Below are positions 1-7,077 of a stretch of 23,805 nt of DNA, piece by piece (the stretch's first letter is position 1; each line of letters begins with the position of its first letter). The notes below the pieces were generated by a model. The model searched no databases. It saw only the letters and a program-made list of their open reading frames with translations, and was not told the origin of the DNA. The stretch covers positions 1 to 23,805 of the forward strand of contig CAKSXW010000026.1 in the NCBI GenBank assembly GCA_934518555.1, read 5' to 3'. The DNA is from an uncultured Faecalibacterium sp. GTDB taxonomy: Bacteria; Bacillota; Clostridia; Oscillospirales; Ruminococcaceae. Made by a program: the position numbers and the translations under genes.

Positions 1-387
1 GCCCTTGCACAGGCTGATGATGTTGTTCAGGTAGGTGGGGCTGATGCTGTTGCCGCAGAAGTAGATCTTCAGGCCGTTGTCCACCTCGTTGTGGTACATC
101 CCCTTGACTGCCTCGATGACAGCACGGGCACCCAGGTAGCTGCCGCCGATACCGGCCACCACCAGCACGTCGGAGTCCTCACGGATCTTGGCGGCTGCGG
201 CCTTGATGCGGGCAAATTCTTCCTTATCATAATCACGGGGCAGATACATCCAGCCCAGGAAGTCGTTGCCCGGGCCGGACTTTGCCTCCAGCTGCTTGTG
301 GGCTGCTTCCACCTGGGGATAAATGGCTGCATATTCCTCTTCGCTGATAAAGCTGGAGAGGTGTTTGGTGTTCAGTGCGACACTCAT
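1..387 (-). CDS. pgi: Glucose-6-phosphate isomerase, N-terminal 129 residues (runs off window)
   Basis: Interconverts glucose-6-phosphate and fructose-6-phosphate in glycolysis and gluconeogenesis, in the cytoplasm. The visible N-terminus begins MSVALNTKHL and contains the phosphosugar-binding signature GIGGSYLGARA at residues 79-89, followed by a segment (CGNSISPTYLNNI) typical of the family. The start is supported by a GGAGG Shine-Dalgarno sequence (complement of 396-402) 8 bases upstream. The remaining two thirds lie outside the window, so active-site residues cannot be checked. It has its own promoter at 449-477 and follows a D,D-carboxypeptidase gene on the same strand. Identification by motif is secure. 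Confidence 0.93.
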   Translation of the reverse strand, partial: MSVALNTKHLSSFISEEEYAAIYPQVEAAHKQLEAKSGPGNDFLGWMYLPRDYDKEEFARIKAAAAKIREDSDVLVVAGIGGSYLGARAVIEAVKGMYHNEVDNGLKIYFCGNSISPTYLNNIISLCKG

Positions 388-448
388 TCTATTCTAACCT
401 CCAAACGATTTGCCGGGCCCTTGCCCTGCGAGGAAATATCTTGGTATA

Positions 449-477
449 AGTGTACCGTTCCCACCCGGCAAAGTCAA
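449..477 (-). promoter_or_regulatory. Promoter of pgi
   Basis: Read on the minus strand: TTGACT (472-477), 17-base spacer, TACACT (449-454). The expected transcript start is about 55 bases upstream of the pgi start codon. The rest of the gap, 478-610, holds an AT-rich tract upstream of the -35 box and no clear T-tract terminator for the preceding gene. Confidence 0.8.
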
Positions 478-610
478 GGTCCAATTCCTTGGATTTCATA
501 CAATTTTAATAGTGTTTTTTTGTTTCTTCATCCAGATTTGTTCAGCCATCCAGTTTCCTATGGCGAACCGCCTGCCGCTTTTGTTCGCTGAAGCGTTTGA
601 TTCCCCCTTG

Positions 611-1843
611 TCAGCTCGTCAGGCTGCCCCACAACAGCCCAAAAGCGGTGCCAAAGCCCATCCGGGGAGCGTCTGCCGCCGCCTGCACCGGGTACCGGCC
701 CAGCTCCTGGTCCCCCTGCAGCACCCGGGCGGTGCCCAGGGTCTGGCCCTTTGTCACCGGGGCCTCCAGCTGCTCCGGCAGTTCCAGTTCCACCGTCAGC
801 TCTGCCGCCCCCTGCCGGGGCAGCAGGATGGTCTGGGGCAGGGCCCCGTAGTCCAGGGGCACCCCGGCCTCGGCACTGCCCACTACTTTTAATTGTAAGG
901 GCCGGGGCTCCGGCTCCGGCAGCGGTGCCGCCTGCCAGCCCCCAAAGCCATAGTCCAGCAGGGCAGTGGCGGCGTCGAACCGATCCTTGCTGGAGGGAGC
1001 TCCCAACACCACTGCAATGAGGCTCAGGCCCTCCCGGGTGGCACTGGCACTGATGCACACCCCAGCTCCGCCGGTGGTTCCGGTCTTGAGGCCGGTGATG
1101 CCCTGATACCGCCGCAGCAGCTTGTTGGTGTTCACCAGCTGGGTGGCACCGTCCCGGAGGCTGTCAGTCCAGATGCCGGTATAGTGCAGTACCTCCGGGC
1201 AGGTGTTCAGGATCTGGCGGCTCATTACCGCCACGTCCCGGGCGGTGGACTGGTGGCCCTGGGTATCCAGGCCGCAGGCGTTGTGGAAGGTGGTGTGCTC
1301 CATGCCCAGCTCTGCCGCCCGGCGGTTCATCTGCTCCACAAAGGCCGGCTCGCTGCCCCCCACCAGCTCTGCCACCGCCACAGCGGCATCGTTGGCGGAG
1401 CAAACGCAGATGGCCTTGATCATTTCGTCCAGGGTAAACTGCTCCCCGGGTTCCAGCCAGATCTGGCTGCCGCCCATGTGGTAGGCGTGCTCACTGACCG
1501 GCACCGGGGTATCCAGGGTGAACCGCCCCTGGTGGATGGCCTCAAAGGTCAGCAGCAGGGTCATCACCTTGGTAATGGAGGCCATGGGCATGGGCTGGTC
1601 CGGGTCCTTCTCGTAAAGCACCGTACCGGAGGCCTGGTCCACCAGGATAGCGGCCCGGCAGTTCAGGGCCAGGGGCGAGGCTGCTGTGGGCAGCACCGCT
1701 GGGGCTTCTGCTGCCGGAGCCGGAGCAGGCTCCCCTGCCGTCTGCACTGCCAGGCCCCTGCCCTGGGATGTGCCAAACGCCAGGGCAAACAGCCAGAAGC
1801 ACAGCACCCCGGCACACAGCAACGCCAGATCTCTCCGTTTCAT
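611..1843 (-). CDS. D-alanyl-D-alanine carboxypeptidase, penicillin-binding protein 5 family (S11)
   Basis: Trims the terminal D-alanine from peptidoglycan stem peptides on the outer face of the membrane. 410 residues. A hydrophobic signal segment spans about residues 5-25, followed by an Ala/Pro-rich linker (37-57). All three serine-transferase motifs are present: SITK (89-92, nucleophile Ser89, Lys92), SAN (149-151) and KTG (253-255). The last ~130 residues match the beta-rich C-terminal domain of DacA/DacF proteins, but I see no obvious amphipathic anchor helix at the very end, which is short. The frame stays open 20 codons further upstream. The start at 1843 is preferred because a GGGAGG ribosome site lies just upstream and the signal peptide then begins correctly (MKRRDLALL). 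It is divergent from mtaB and shares a 187-bp intergenic region with it. Family assignment is strong; which DacA/DacF orthologue it is cannot be told. Confidence 0.93.
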   Translation of the reverse strand: MKRRDLALLCAGVLCFWLFALAFGTSQGRGLAVQTAGEPAPAPAAEAPAVLPTAASPLALNCRAAILVDQASGTVLYEKDPDQPMPMASITKVMTLLLTFEAIHQGRFTLDTPVPVSEHAYHMGGSQIWLEPGEQFTLDEMIKAICVCSANDAAVAVAELVGGSEPAFVEQMNRRAAELGMEHTTFHNACGLDTQGHQSTARDVAVMSRQILNTCPEVLHYTGIWTDSLRDGATQLVNTNKLLRRYQGITGLKTGTTGGAGVCISASATREGLSLIAVVLGAPSSKDRFDAATALLDYGFGGWQAAPLPEPEPRPLQLKVVGSAEAGVPLDYGALPQTILLPRQGAAELTVELELPEQLEAPVTKGQTLGTARVLQGDQELGRYPVQAAADAPRMGFGTAFGLLWGSLTS

Positions 1844-1953
1844 TCCCGGTCCCTCCCCCGTGATCTCGTCTGCTGCAATGTATGCAGCACCCGGCAGCTC
1901 CATGCCCCGGCCCGGTTTCCACCCCAGAACGCTGGGCCGTGCAAAATCCGCTC

Positions 1954-1983
1954 TTGCGCCCCGGCAGGGCCATAGTATATAAT
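1954..1983 (+). promoter_or_regulatory. Probable promoter of mtaB in a divergent intergenic region
   Basis: TTGCGC (1954-1959), 18-base spacer, TATAAT (1978-1983), 47 bases ahead of the mtaB start. The same AT-rich block (about 1976-1983) reads TATACT on the minus strand and may also serve the carboxypeptidase gene, but its -35 box is poor. Confidence 0.6.
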
Positions 1984-2030
1984 AAGGAGCAAGGCATTTT
2001 TACTCTCTTTAGTGGAAAGGAAATCCCCTC

Positions 2031-3326
2031 ATGCGAGTTTGTTTTTATACTTTGGGCTGCAAGGTCAACCTGAACGAGACCGGGGCCCTGGAGCAGATGT
2101 TCCGCAGCCACGGCTTTACCATTGCCCAAGAGGGCCAGCCGGCAGACGTGTTTGTGGTAAACAGCTGCACCGTTACCAATTTCGGTGACCAGAAAAGCCG
2201 CAAATGGCTGCGCCGTGCCAAACGGGAAAACCCCGGTGCCGTCACGGTGCTGACAGGCTGCTACCCCCAGGCTTTCCCCGAGGAGGCTGCCCAATTTATG
2301 GAGGCGGACCTGGTGTGCGGCAACGGAGACCGGAAGGCCATCCTGGATAATGTGCTGAAGCTGCTGGAGGGCCATGAGCGTATCGTGGCCATTACCCCCC
2401 ACCAGCGTGGTGAGCTGTTTGAGGAGCTGCCGGTGGAGCGGTTCGAGACCCACACCCGGGCCTTTATCAAGGTAGAGGACGGCTGCAACCGTCAGTGTGC
2501 CTACTGCGTCATCCCCCGGGCCCGGGGCCCGGTGCGGAGCCGTGCCGAGGACAGCATTCTGGCAGAGCTGCGGCAGCTGGCAGCCTCCGGCTACCAGGAG
2601 GTGGTGCTCAGTGCCATCTCCCTGCCCAGCTACGGCCTGGACACCGGCACCAACCTGGTGGAGCTGGTGGAGAAATGTGCTCAGGTGGAAGGCATCCAGC
2701 GGATCCGTCTGGGCAGCCTGGACCCGGATATGCTGACCCCGGAGTACATCACCCGGCTGGCTGCCGTGGACAAGCTGTGCCCCCAGTTCCATCTGAGCCT
2801 CCAGAGCGGCTGCACCGCCACCTTGCGCCGGATGCGCCGGGTTTACACTGCCGAACAGTACGCCCAGGTGGTGGACCAGATCCGGGCCGCCTACGGGGAC
2901 CGTCCCGTCAGCTTTACCACCGACTGCATCTGTGGCTTCCCCGGAGAGACCCAGGCTGATTTTGAGGAGAGCTGCCGCTTTTTGCAGCAGATCGGCTTTT
3001 TGAAGGTCCATGTGTTCCCCTACTCCCGCCGCAGCGGCACCCCGGCCTACGACTTCCCTCAGCAGATCCACGAGCGTGAAAAACAGGCACGGAGCCGTGA
3101 AATGAACGCCATTGCGGAGCAGACCCGGTGCCAGGTGCTGGCCGCCTATGCAGGTACCGAGGACGATGTTCTGCTGGAAACTCCCCTGTCCGGCACCCTG
3201 TTTACCGGCTACACCCGGCTGTACATCCCGGTGGTGGTATCGGCCCCGGGGTGCCAGAGCGGCCAGATCGTTCACGTCCGGCTGGGGGACTACGACGGCG
3301 AACGGGTGCGTGCAGCACTTTGCTGA
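2031..3326 (+). CDS. mtaB: tRNA t6A37 methylthiotransferase MtaB (radical SAM)
   Basis: Adds a methylthio group to N6-threonylcarbamoyladenosine at tRNA position 37, next to the anticodon. 431 residues, the usual family length. The N-terminal UPF0004 domain carries three cluster cysteines, C10 (TLGCKVN), C46 (NSCTVTN) and C77 (GCYPQ). The radical SAM domain has C152, C156 and C159 (CNRQCAYC), binding a second 4Fe-4S cluster. The C-terminal ~60 residues form a TRAM-like RNA-binding domain. The KVN-x2-ET segment after C10 and the VEDGC..CAYCVIPRARG segment favour MtaB over MiaB or RimO. Where MtaB proteins usually read TGIHLGSYG, this one reads SAISLPSYG. The ribosome site is AAAGG about 10 bases ahead of the ATG. 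No terminator hairpin is evident downstream. Confidence 0.92.
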   Translation: MRVCFYTLGCKVNLNETGALEQMFRSHGFTIAQEGQPADVFVVNSCTVTNFGDQKSRKWLRRAKRENPGAVTVLTGCYPQAFPEEAAQFMEADLVCGNGDRKAILDNVLKLLEGHERIVAITPHQRGELFEELPVERFETHTRAFIKVEDGCNRQCAYCVIPRARGPVRSRAEDSILAELRQLAASGYQEVVLSAISLPSYGLDTGTNLVELVEKCAQVEGIQRIRLGSLDPDMLTPEYITRLAAVDKLCPQFHLSLQSGCTATLRRMRRVYTAEQYAQVVDQIRAAYGDRPVSFTTDCICGFPGETQADFEESCRFLQQIGFLKVHVFPYSRRSGTPAYDFPQQIHEREKQARSREMNAIAEQTRCQVLAAYAGTEDDVLLETPLSGTLFTGYTRLYIPVVVSAPGCQSGQIVHVRLGDYDGERVRAALC

Positions 3327-3414
3327 GTTTTTGTGCTGAATTATGTTCACTTTTATCTACTTGCGATTTATTTAACGATTTTTGTGGTTTCCCCTTTTCT
3401 TCCATCTTTCTTTA

Positions 3415-3423
3415 TGCTAAAAT
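3415..3423 (+). promoter_or_regulatory. Extended -10 promoter element ahead of the hydrogenase leader
   Basis: TGCTAAAAT at 3415-3423 (TG, one base, TAAAAT) with a T-rich but poor -35 region 17 bases upstream. It would give a transcript starting at about 3430 and hence a leader of about 130 bases before the hydrogenase start codon. Confidence 0.5.
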
Positions 3424-3430
3424 AATACTG

Positions 3431-3520
3431 GACCATTGGGGGCCCGGCACTGAGTAGAGCAGTGCCTGTACCAAACGCCCCCCTGCAGCACCTTGGCCTG
3501 CCCGGGCACCGGAGGCCAGG
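3431..3520 (+). ncRNA. Structured 5' leader of the hydrogenase gene, class not recognised
   Basis: Two nested or consecutive helices can be read. GGGGGC (3438-3443) pairs with GCCCCC (3477-3482) and encloses a perfect 7-bp hairpin, GGCACTG (3446-3452) with CAGTGCC (3460-3466), loop AGTAGAG. A second hairpin pairs CTTGGCCT (3492-3499) with AGGCCAGG (3513-3520) with one G-T pair, and inside it CCGG (3502-3505) with CCGG (3509-3512). About 42 unpaired bases separate it from the start codon. It does not match a riboswitch class I know. The folding is seen in the sequence; a regulatory role is inference. Confidence 0.45.
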
Positions 3521-3562
3521 GATCGAGATGCATTTTTGTTGTCAAAGCAAGGAGAGATTGGA

Positions 3563-5116
3563 ATGAGTTTTAGAGGAATCAACACGACGGTCATCCAGAT
3601 CCGCCGCCAGGTGTTTACCGAGGTGGCACGGATGGCTTACGCCAACGTCAAGGGCGAGCAGGCCAACCACCTGATGCGAAAGATCCCTTACACCATCATC
3701 CCCGGTGAGGAGGGCAAGCTGCGTAAGGATATCTTCCTGGAGCGTGCCATCGTTGAGGAGCGTGTGCGTCTGGCCATGGGCCTGCCCACCCGCCGCATGG
3801 ACGAGCACAACAGCGTGGTCTCCGGCCTGGAGGACGCCTCCATTGCAGATAAGTACTACGATCCTCCGCTGGTAAACGTGATCAAGTTTGCCTGCAACCG
3901 CTGCCCAGAAAAGCTGGTGAAGGTCTCTGACCTGTGCCAGGGCTGCCTGGCTCACCCCTGTATGGAAGTGTGCCCCAAAAAGGCCATTACCTGGGAGAGC
4001 GGCCGTTCCACCATCGACCAGGAAAAGTGCATCAAGTGCGGCCGCTGCGTCACCGTCTGCCCCTACAACGCCATCGTCAAGACCGAGCGTCCCTGCGCCG
4101 CTGCCTGCGGCATGGGTGCCATCCACTCTGATGAGCTGGGCCGTGCCGAGATCGACTACAGCAAGTGTGTTTCCTGCGGCCAGTGCCTGGTGAACTGCCC
4201 CTTTGGTGCCATTGCCGACAAGGGCCAGATCTATCAGCTGATCCAGGGCTTCAACCGGGGCGACCGCATCTATGCGCTGGTGGCTCCTGCCTTTATCAAC
4301 CAGTTCCCCAACCTGGCCTCCACCGGCAAGCTGAAGGCCGCCCTGAAGGCTATCGGCTTCTGCGACGTGGTGGAAGTGGCCATCGGTGCTGACCTGTGCA
4401 CCGTGGACGAGGCCCACGACTTCCTGGAGGAAGTACCGGAGAAGCTGGACTTTATGGCTACCTCCTGCTGCCCGGCCTGGAGCATGATGGCAAAGACCGC
4501 CTTCCCCGGCCTGGCCAAGAACATCTCCATGACCATGACCCCCATGGTGTTCACTGCCCGTATGATAAAGCAGGCGGACCCCGAGGCCCGGATGTGCTTT
4601 ATCGGACCCTGCGCCGCCAAAAAGCTGGAGGCCTCTCGCCGCACCGTCCGCTCTGACGTGGACTTTGTGCTGACCTTTGAGGAGCTGGCTGGCATCATCG
4701 AGGCCAAGGACCTGGATCTGGACAACCTGGAAGTGGATCCTGCCGAGATGGACCTGTGCTACGCCTCTGCTGCAGGCCGTGGCTTTGCCCAGTCCGGCGG
4801 CGTGGCCAAGGCTGTTGCCGACAAGATCAAGGAATGGCGTCCCGACATGGAGGTGAAGATTGCCTCCGCCCAGGGCCTGGCCGACTGCAAGAAGCTGCTG
4901 ATGCTGGCCAAGGCTGGCAAGTACAACGGCTACCTGCTGGAAGGCATGGGCTGCCCCGGCGGCTGCATCGGCGGTGCCGGCACCATTGCCGACCCCGTGC
5001 GTACCGCTGCGGTGCTGAACAAGTATGTGAAGGAAGCCGAGTTTACCGACCCGGAGCAGAGTGCCTTTATGTCCAACATCCACATGCTGAAGGACGACCC
5101 CAACTTCGAGCTGTAA
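3563..5116 (+). CDS. [FeFe] hydrogenase, monomeric, group-B-like
   Basis: Catalyses reversible proton reduction to H2, in fermenters normally with reduced ferredoxin as electron donor, in the cytoplasm. 517 residues. All three H-cluster motifs are intact: TSCCPAW (300-306; Cys302 matches the proton-relay cysteine, Cys303 a cluster ligand), GPCAAKK (348-354) and EGMGCPGGCIGG (460-471). The N-terminal third is rich in cysteines: CNRC (111-114), CQGC with C133 and C137, CIKCGRCVTVCP (156-167), C178 and C182, CVSCGQCLVNCP (202-213). There is no NADH- or formate-dehydrogenase partner nearby, and no HydE/F/G maturase genes in the window. The start at 3563 has an AAGGAG ribosome site; an upstream in-frame start at 3536 lacks one. 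Its domain layout resembles the group B enzymes common in gut Clostridia. The hydrogenase call is firm; the subgroup is from memory of family features. Confidence 0.93.
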   Translation: MSFRGINTTVIQIRRQVFTEVARMAYANVKGEQANHLMRKIPYTIIPGEEGKLRKDIFLERAIVEERVRLAMGLPTRRMDEHNSVVSGLEDASIADKYYDPPLVNVIKFACNRCPEKLVKVSDLCQGCLAHPCMEVCPKKAITWESGRSTIDQEKCIKCGRCVTVCPYNAIVKTERPCAAACGMGAIHSDELGRAEIDYSKCVSCGQCLVNCPFGAIADKGQIYQLIQGFNRGDRIYALVAPAFINQFPNLASTGKLKAALKAIGFCDVVEVAIGADLCTVDEAHDFLEEVPEKLDFMATSCCPAWSMMAKTAFPGLAKNISMTMTPMVFTARMIKQADPEARMCFIGPCAAKKLEASRRTVRSDVDFVLTFEELAGIIEAKDLDLDNLEVDPAEMDLCYASAAGRGFAQSGGVAKAVADKIKEWRPDMEVKIASAQGLADCKKLLMLAKAGKYNGYLLEGMGCPGGCIGGAGTIADPVRTAAVLNKYVKEAEFTDPEQSAFMSNIHMLKDDPNFEL

Positions 5117-5131
5117 ATTTCCCTGCTTTCT

Positions 5132-5159
5132 GCCGCCTCCCCCGGGAGGCGGCTTTTTT
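5132..5159 (+). terminator. Intrinsic terminator after the hydrogenase gene
   Basis: Perfect 10-bp stem GCCGCCTCCC (5132-5141) with GGGAGGCGGC (5144-5153), followed directly by six T. Confidence 0.95.
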
Positions 5160-5222
5160 GATGCTTTGCCCCAGTCTCTTTCGTGATTGTGCAATATTTT
5201 TGTGAAAGACCCACGAACTACG

Positions 5223-5251
5223 TTGACAATTTTGCCAAGCCATGTTACAGT
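5223..5251 (+). promoter_or_regulatory. Promoter of the secreted NEAT-like protein gene
   Basis: TTGACA (5223-5228), 17-base spacer ending TGt (extended -10), TACAGT (5246-5251). The leader would be about 60 bases. Confidence 0.8.
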
Positions 5252-5319
5252 TGCGTTGCAGAACCCATTTTGAACGCTTCTGTCGTTGCCGCTGTCTGCG
5301 GCAAGAAAGGCTGATCTTT

Positions 5320-5793
5320 ATGACAACCACCTTCAAACGCATCAGCGCAGCTGCGCTGTCGGTGCTGCTGCTCTGCATCCTGACCCTGGGGGCCGCAGCG
5401 GCATCCCAGCATACGGTAGGTGTAAAATTCTGGAAAACCAGCTCCGATAAGGAGTCCATGGCCAACGCCGGCATCGATGCCAGCCGGGACGCCACCCTGA
5501 CCCGGCAGACCAACGGCACCTATACCCTGTCGCTGCCGGTGCAGCAGGTCTCCAAGCTGGGGGTCACCGGCTGCCTCATCGGCCTCACCATCGGGGACGT
5601 GACCTATTCCGGCACCCTCAGCGGTGATCCGGCAGAGGGCACCGGGCTGCTGACCCTCAAAAACCTGCCTGCCTCGGTGCTGACCGGCAGTGACCTGAAC
5701 AAGGCCCTTACTGTTACCTGCAACATCCAGATGGACCTGAGCCTGCTGGGAGAGCTGAACACCTCTGCCCGGATGTGCATCTGGAGCCAGTGA
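5320..5793 (+). CDS. Small secreted protein, NEAT-domain-like
   Basis: 157 residues. A clear signal peptide (MTTTFKR, hydrophobic core to about residue 27, AAAAS near the cleavage point) sends it across the membrane. There is no LPxTG motif, lipobox or C-terminal anchor, so it should be released or held non-covalently. The single ~125-residue domain has features resembling NEAT domains: an early strand (VGVKFW), a KESMANAG segment like the short helix that contacts haem, then alternating beta strands (YTLSLPV, LLTLKNLP, ALTVTCNIQMDL). The C-terminal YxxxY haem-ligand pattern is absent, so haem binding is doubtful. The start at 5320 is chosen because the signal peptide begins there; an in-frame ATG at 5242 lies in the promoter. 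It is flanked by its own promoter and terminator, so it is a single-gene unit. Secretion is confident; the domain call is tentative. Confidence 0.8.
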   Translation: MTTTFKRISAAALSVLLLCILTLGAAAASQHTVGVKFWKTSSDKESMANAGIDASRDATLTRQTNGTYTLSLPVQQVSKLGVTGCLIGLTIGDVTYSGTLSGDPAEGTGLLTLKNLPASVLTGSDLNKALTVTCNIQMDLSLLGELNTSARMCIWSQ

Positions 5794-5806
5794 GCCCATC
5801 TGACCC

Positions 5807-5843
5807 AAAAGGGACTGCTGCCAACCGCAGCAGTCCCTTTTTT
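5807..5843. terminator. Bidirectional intrinsic terminator between convergent genes
   Basis: Perfect 11-bp stem GGGACTGCTGC (5811-5821) with GCAGCAGTCCC (5827-5837), loop CAACC, six T on the right (5838-5843) and four A on the left, so it can stop transcription from either side. Confidence 0.93.
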
Positions 5844-5847
5844 GCCC

Positions 5848-6057
5848 TCAGCTGTCCATGTGCTTTTCCACAAAGTCCCCCACCAGCCGGTCCAATTGCA
5901 GCACGGCGTTCTCGGCTCCTTTCATCACCTTACGGGTGGTGCGCCGCAACTGACGCTGGTTCTGGGTGGCCGCCATGGCTCCTGCTGCCCCCAGGGCAGC
6001 CCCGGCGGCCATGCCCAGCAGCACCCCGGAGGAGGCTCCGTTGTTTGTCTGTTTCAT
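5848..6057 (-). CDS. Small membrane protein, glycine/alanine-rich, YtxH-like
   Basis: 69 residues beginning MKQTNNGASS. A Gly/Ala-rich hydrophobic stretch (about residues 12-32, with several small-residue steps typical of helix packing) is followed by a basic, probably helical tail (RQLRRTTRKVMKGAENAV) ending in EKHMDS. The arrangement resembles YtxH-like small envelope proteins of Firmicutes, but the similarity is only structural and no function can be given. The start has an AAGGAG ribosome site 8 bases upstream. The gene ends against the bidirectional terminator shared with the secreted protein gene and is divergent from the pyridoxal kinase operon. Confidence 0.82.
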   Translation of the reverse strand: MKQTNNGASSGVLLGMAAGAALGAAGAMAATQNQRQLRRTTRKVMKGAENAVLQLDRLVGDFVEKHMDS

Positions 6058-6151
6058 TGCCAAAACTCCTTTCCCTGCCTGGTTTCCAGGCCGACGGCAG
6101 TAGTATTTCCTGTAAAGAATCTGGTATACGCTTTTTTTGCACAGAAATTTG

Positions 6152-6160
6152 TGGTATACT
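6152..6160 (+). promoter_or_regulatory. Extended -10 promoter of the kinase-trmL-degV operon
   Basis: TGGTATACT at 6152-6160 (TG, one base, TATACT). The -35 region is only a T-run. A second TGGTATAC copy lies at 6122-6129. It would place the transcript start near 6167, just past an ATG at 6166, which argues against that ATG as the start codon. Confidence 0.6.
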
Positions 6161-6231
6161 GAACCATGATGTTTTTCGGGCACCGGGCCGCAGCGGCCTG
6201 CCGCCCCAAAACACAAAGGAGGTTCCCGTAT

Positions 6232-7065
6232 TTGATCAAACCTGTTGAACCCAAAAAAGTCCTTTGCATCCACGATCTGTCCGGCGTAGGCCGTTGCAGC
6301 CTGGCGGTGATCCTGCCGGTGCTGTCGGTCATGGGCGTGCAGCCTGTGGCCCTGCCTACGGTGGTGCTTTCCACCCACACCGGCGGCCTGGGCACCCCTG
6401 CCCGGATGGACGGCGACGCCTACGGGGCTGCAGCCCTGGACCACTACCACAGCCTGGGTCTGGACTTTGATTGCATTTATACCGGCTACCTGGGAGGCGA
6501 AGCCCAGGTGGGCCTGGCTGAAAAAGCCTTTGCTCTGTGGCCTGCCGCCCACAAGATCGTGGACCCGGTCATGGGGGACAACGGCAAGGCCTACACCACC
6601 GTGACCCCGGCCCTGATGGACCGGATCCGGGGGCTGTGCCGCCAGGCAGACCTGATCCTGCCCAACTACACCGAGGCTCAGTTGCTGCTGCAGCGGACAC
6701 CGGTGACCACTTCCCTGGAAGAACCCCAGGCTCAGGCCCTGGCCGACGAACTGATGAGCCTGGCCCCCAATGCCGTGGTCACCGGCCTGCCTCTGGGCCC
6801 GTACATCGGTTGTGCCGGCAGCGGCACCGACCGCTTCGTCCTGAAAAAGCTCCACCTGGACCGCAGCTTCCCCGGCACCGGAGACCTGTACGGTGCGGTG
6901 CTGCTGGGCTCCCTGATCCAGGGCAACGCCCTCAGCGCTGCCGCCGACAACGCCGCCGAGTTCGTGTCTCTGGCCATCCAGAGCACCCCTGCAAACCAGG
7001 ACACCCGTTTTGGGGTCTGGTTTGAGCCGCTGCTGCCCCGGCTGTGCCCACCCCGGGATCTTTAA
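6232..7065 (+). CDS. pdxY: Pyridoxal/pyridoxamine kinase (PfkB/ribokinase-like fold)
   Basis: Phosphorylates pyridoxal, pyridoxamine or pyridoxine with ATP to regenerate the B6 cofactor. 277 residues. Substrate side: CIHDLSGVGRCSL (12-24) and STHTGGLGT (47-55). Nucleotide side: DPVMGDNGKAY (111-121) and PNYTEAQLL (144-152). Anion hole and catalytic base are in FPGTGDLYGAV (213-223; Asp218). The start chosen is TTG at 6232, because a full AAAGGAGG ribosome site (6215-6222) sits 9 bases ahead. The in-frame ATG at 6166 would add 22 residues with no family likeness and lies at the predicted transcript start. First gene of a three-gene operon, 12 bases before trmL. The family is sure; preference among B6 vitamers and the symbol are not. 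Confidence 0.88.
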   Translation: MIKPVEPKKVLCIHDLSGVGRCSLAVILPVLSVMGVQPVALPTVVLSTHTGGLGTPARMDGDAYGAAALDHYHSLGLDFDCIYTGYLGGEAQVGLAEKAFALWPAAHKIVDPVMGDNGKAYTTVTPALMDRIRGLCRQADLILPNYTEAQLLLQRTPVTTSLEEPQAQALADELMSLAPNAVVTGLPLGPYIGCAGSGTDRFVLKKLHLDRSFPGTGDLYGAVLLGSLIQGNALSAAADNAAEFVSLAIQSTPANQDTRFGVWFEPLLPRLCPPRDL

Positions 7066-7077
7066 CAGGGGGCCGCT

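Noticed and set aside
388..610. Search for a terminator or small gene between the carboxypeptidase gene and pgi
   Set aside because: A GCGAAC/GTTCGC stem is possible near 552-590 but it has no T-tract, and short open frames here have no ribosome site; only the pgi promoter is supported.
3492..3540. Second leader hairpin with ATTTTTGTTG considered as an attenuator terminator of the hydrogenase gene
   Set aside because: The T-run begins about 12 bases after the stem, too far for intrinsic termination.
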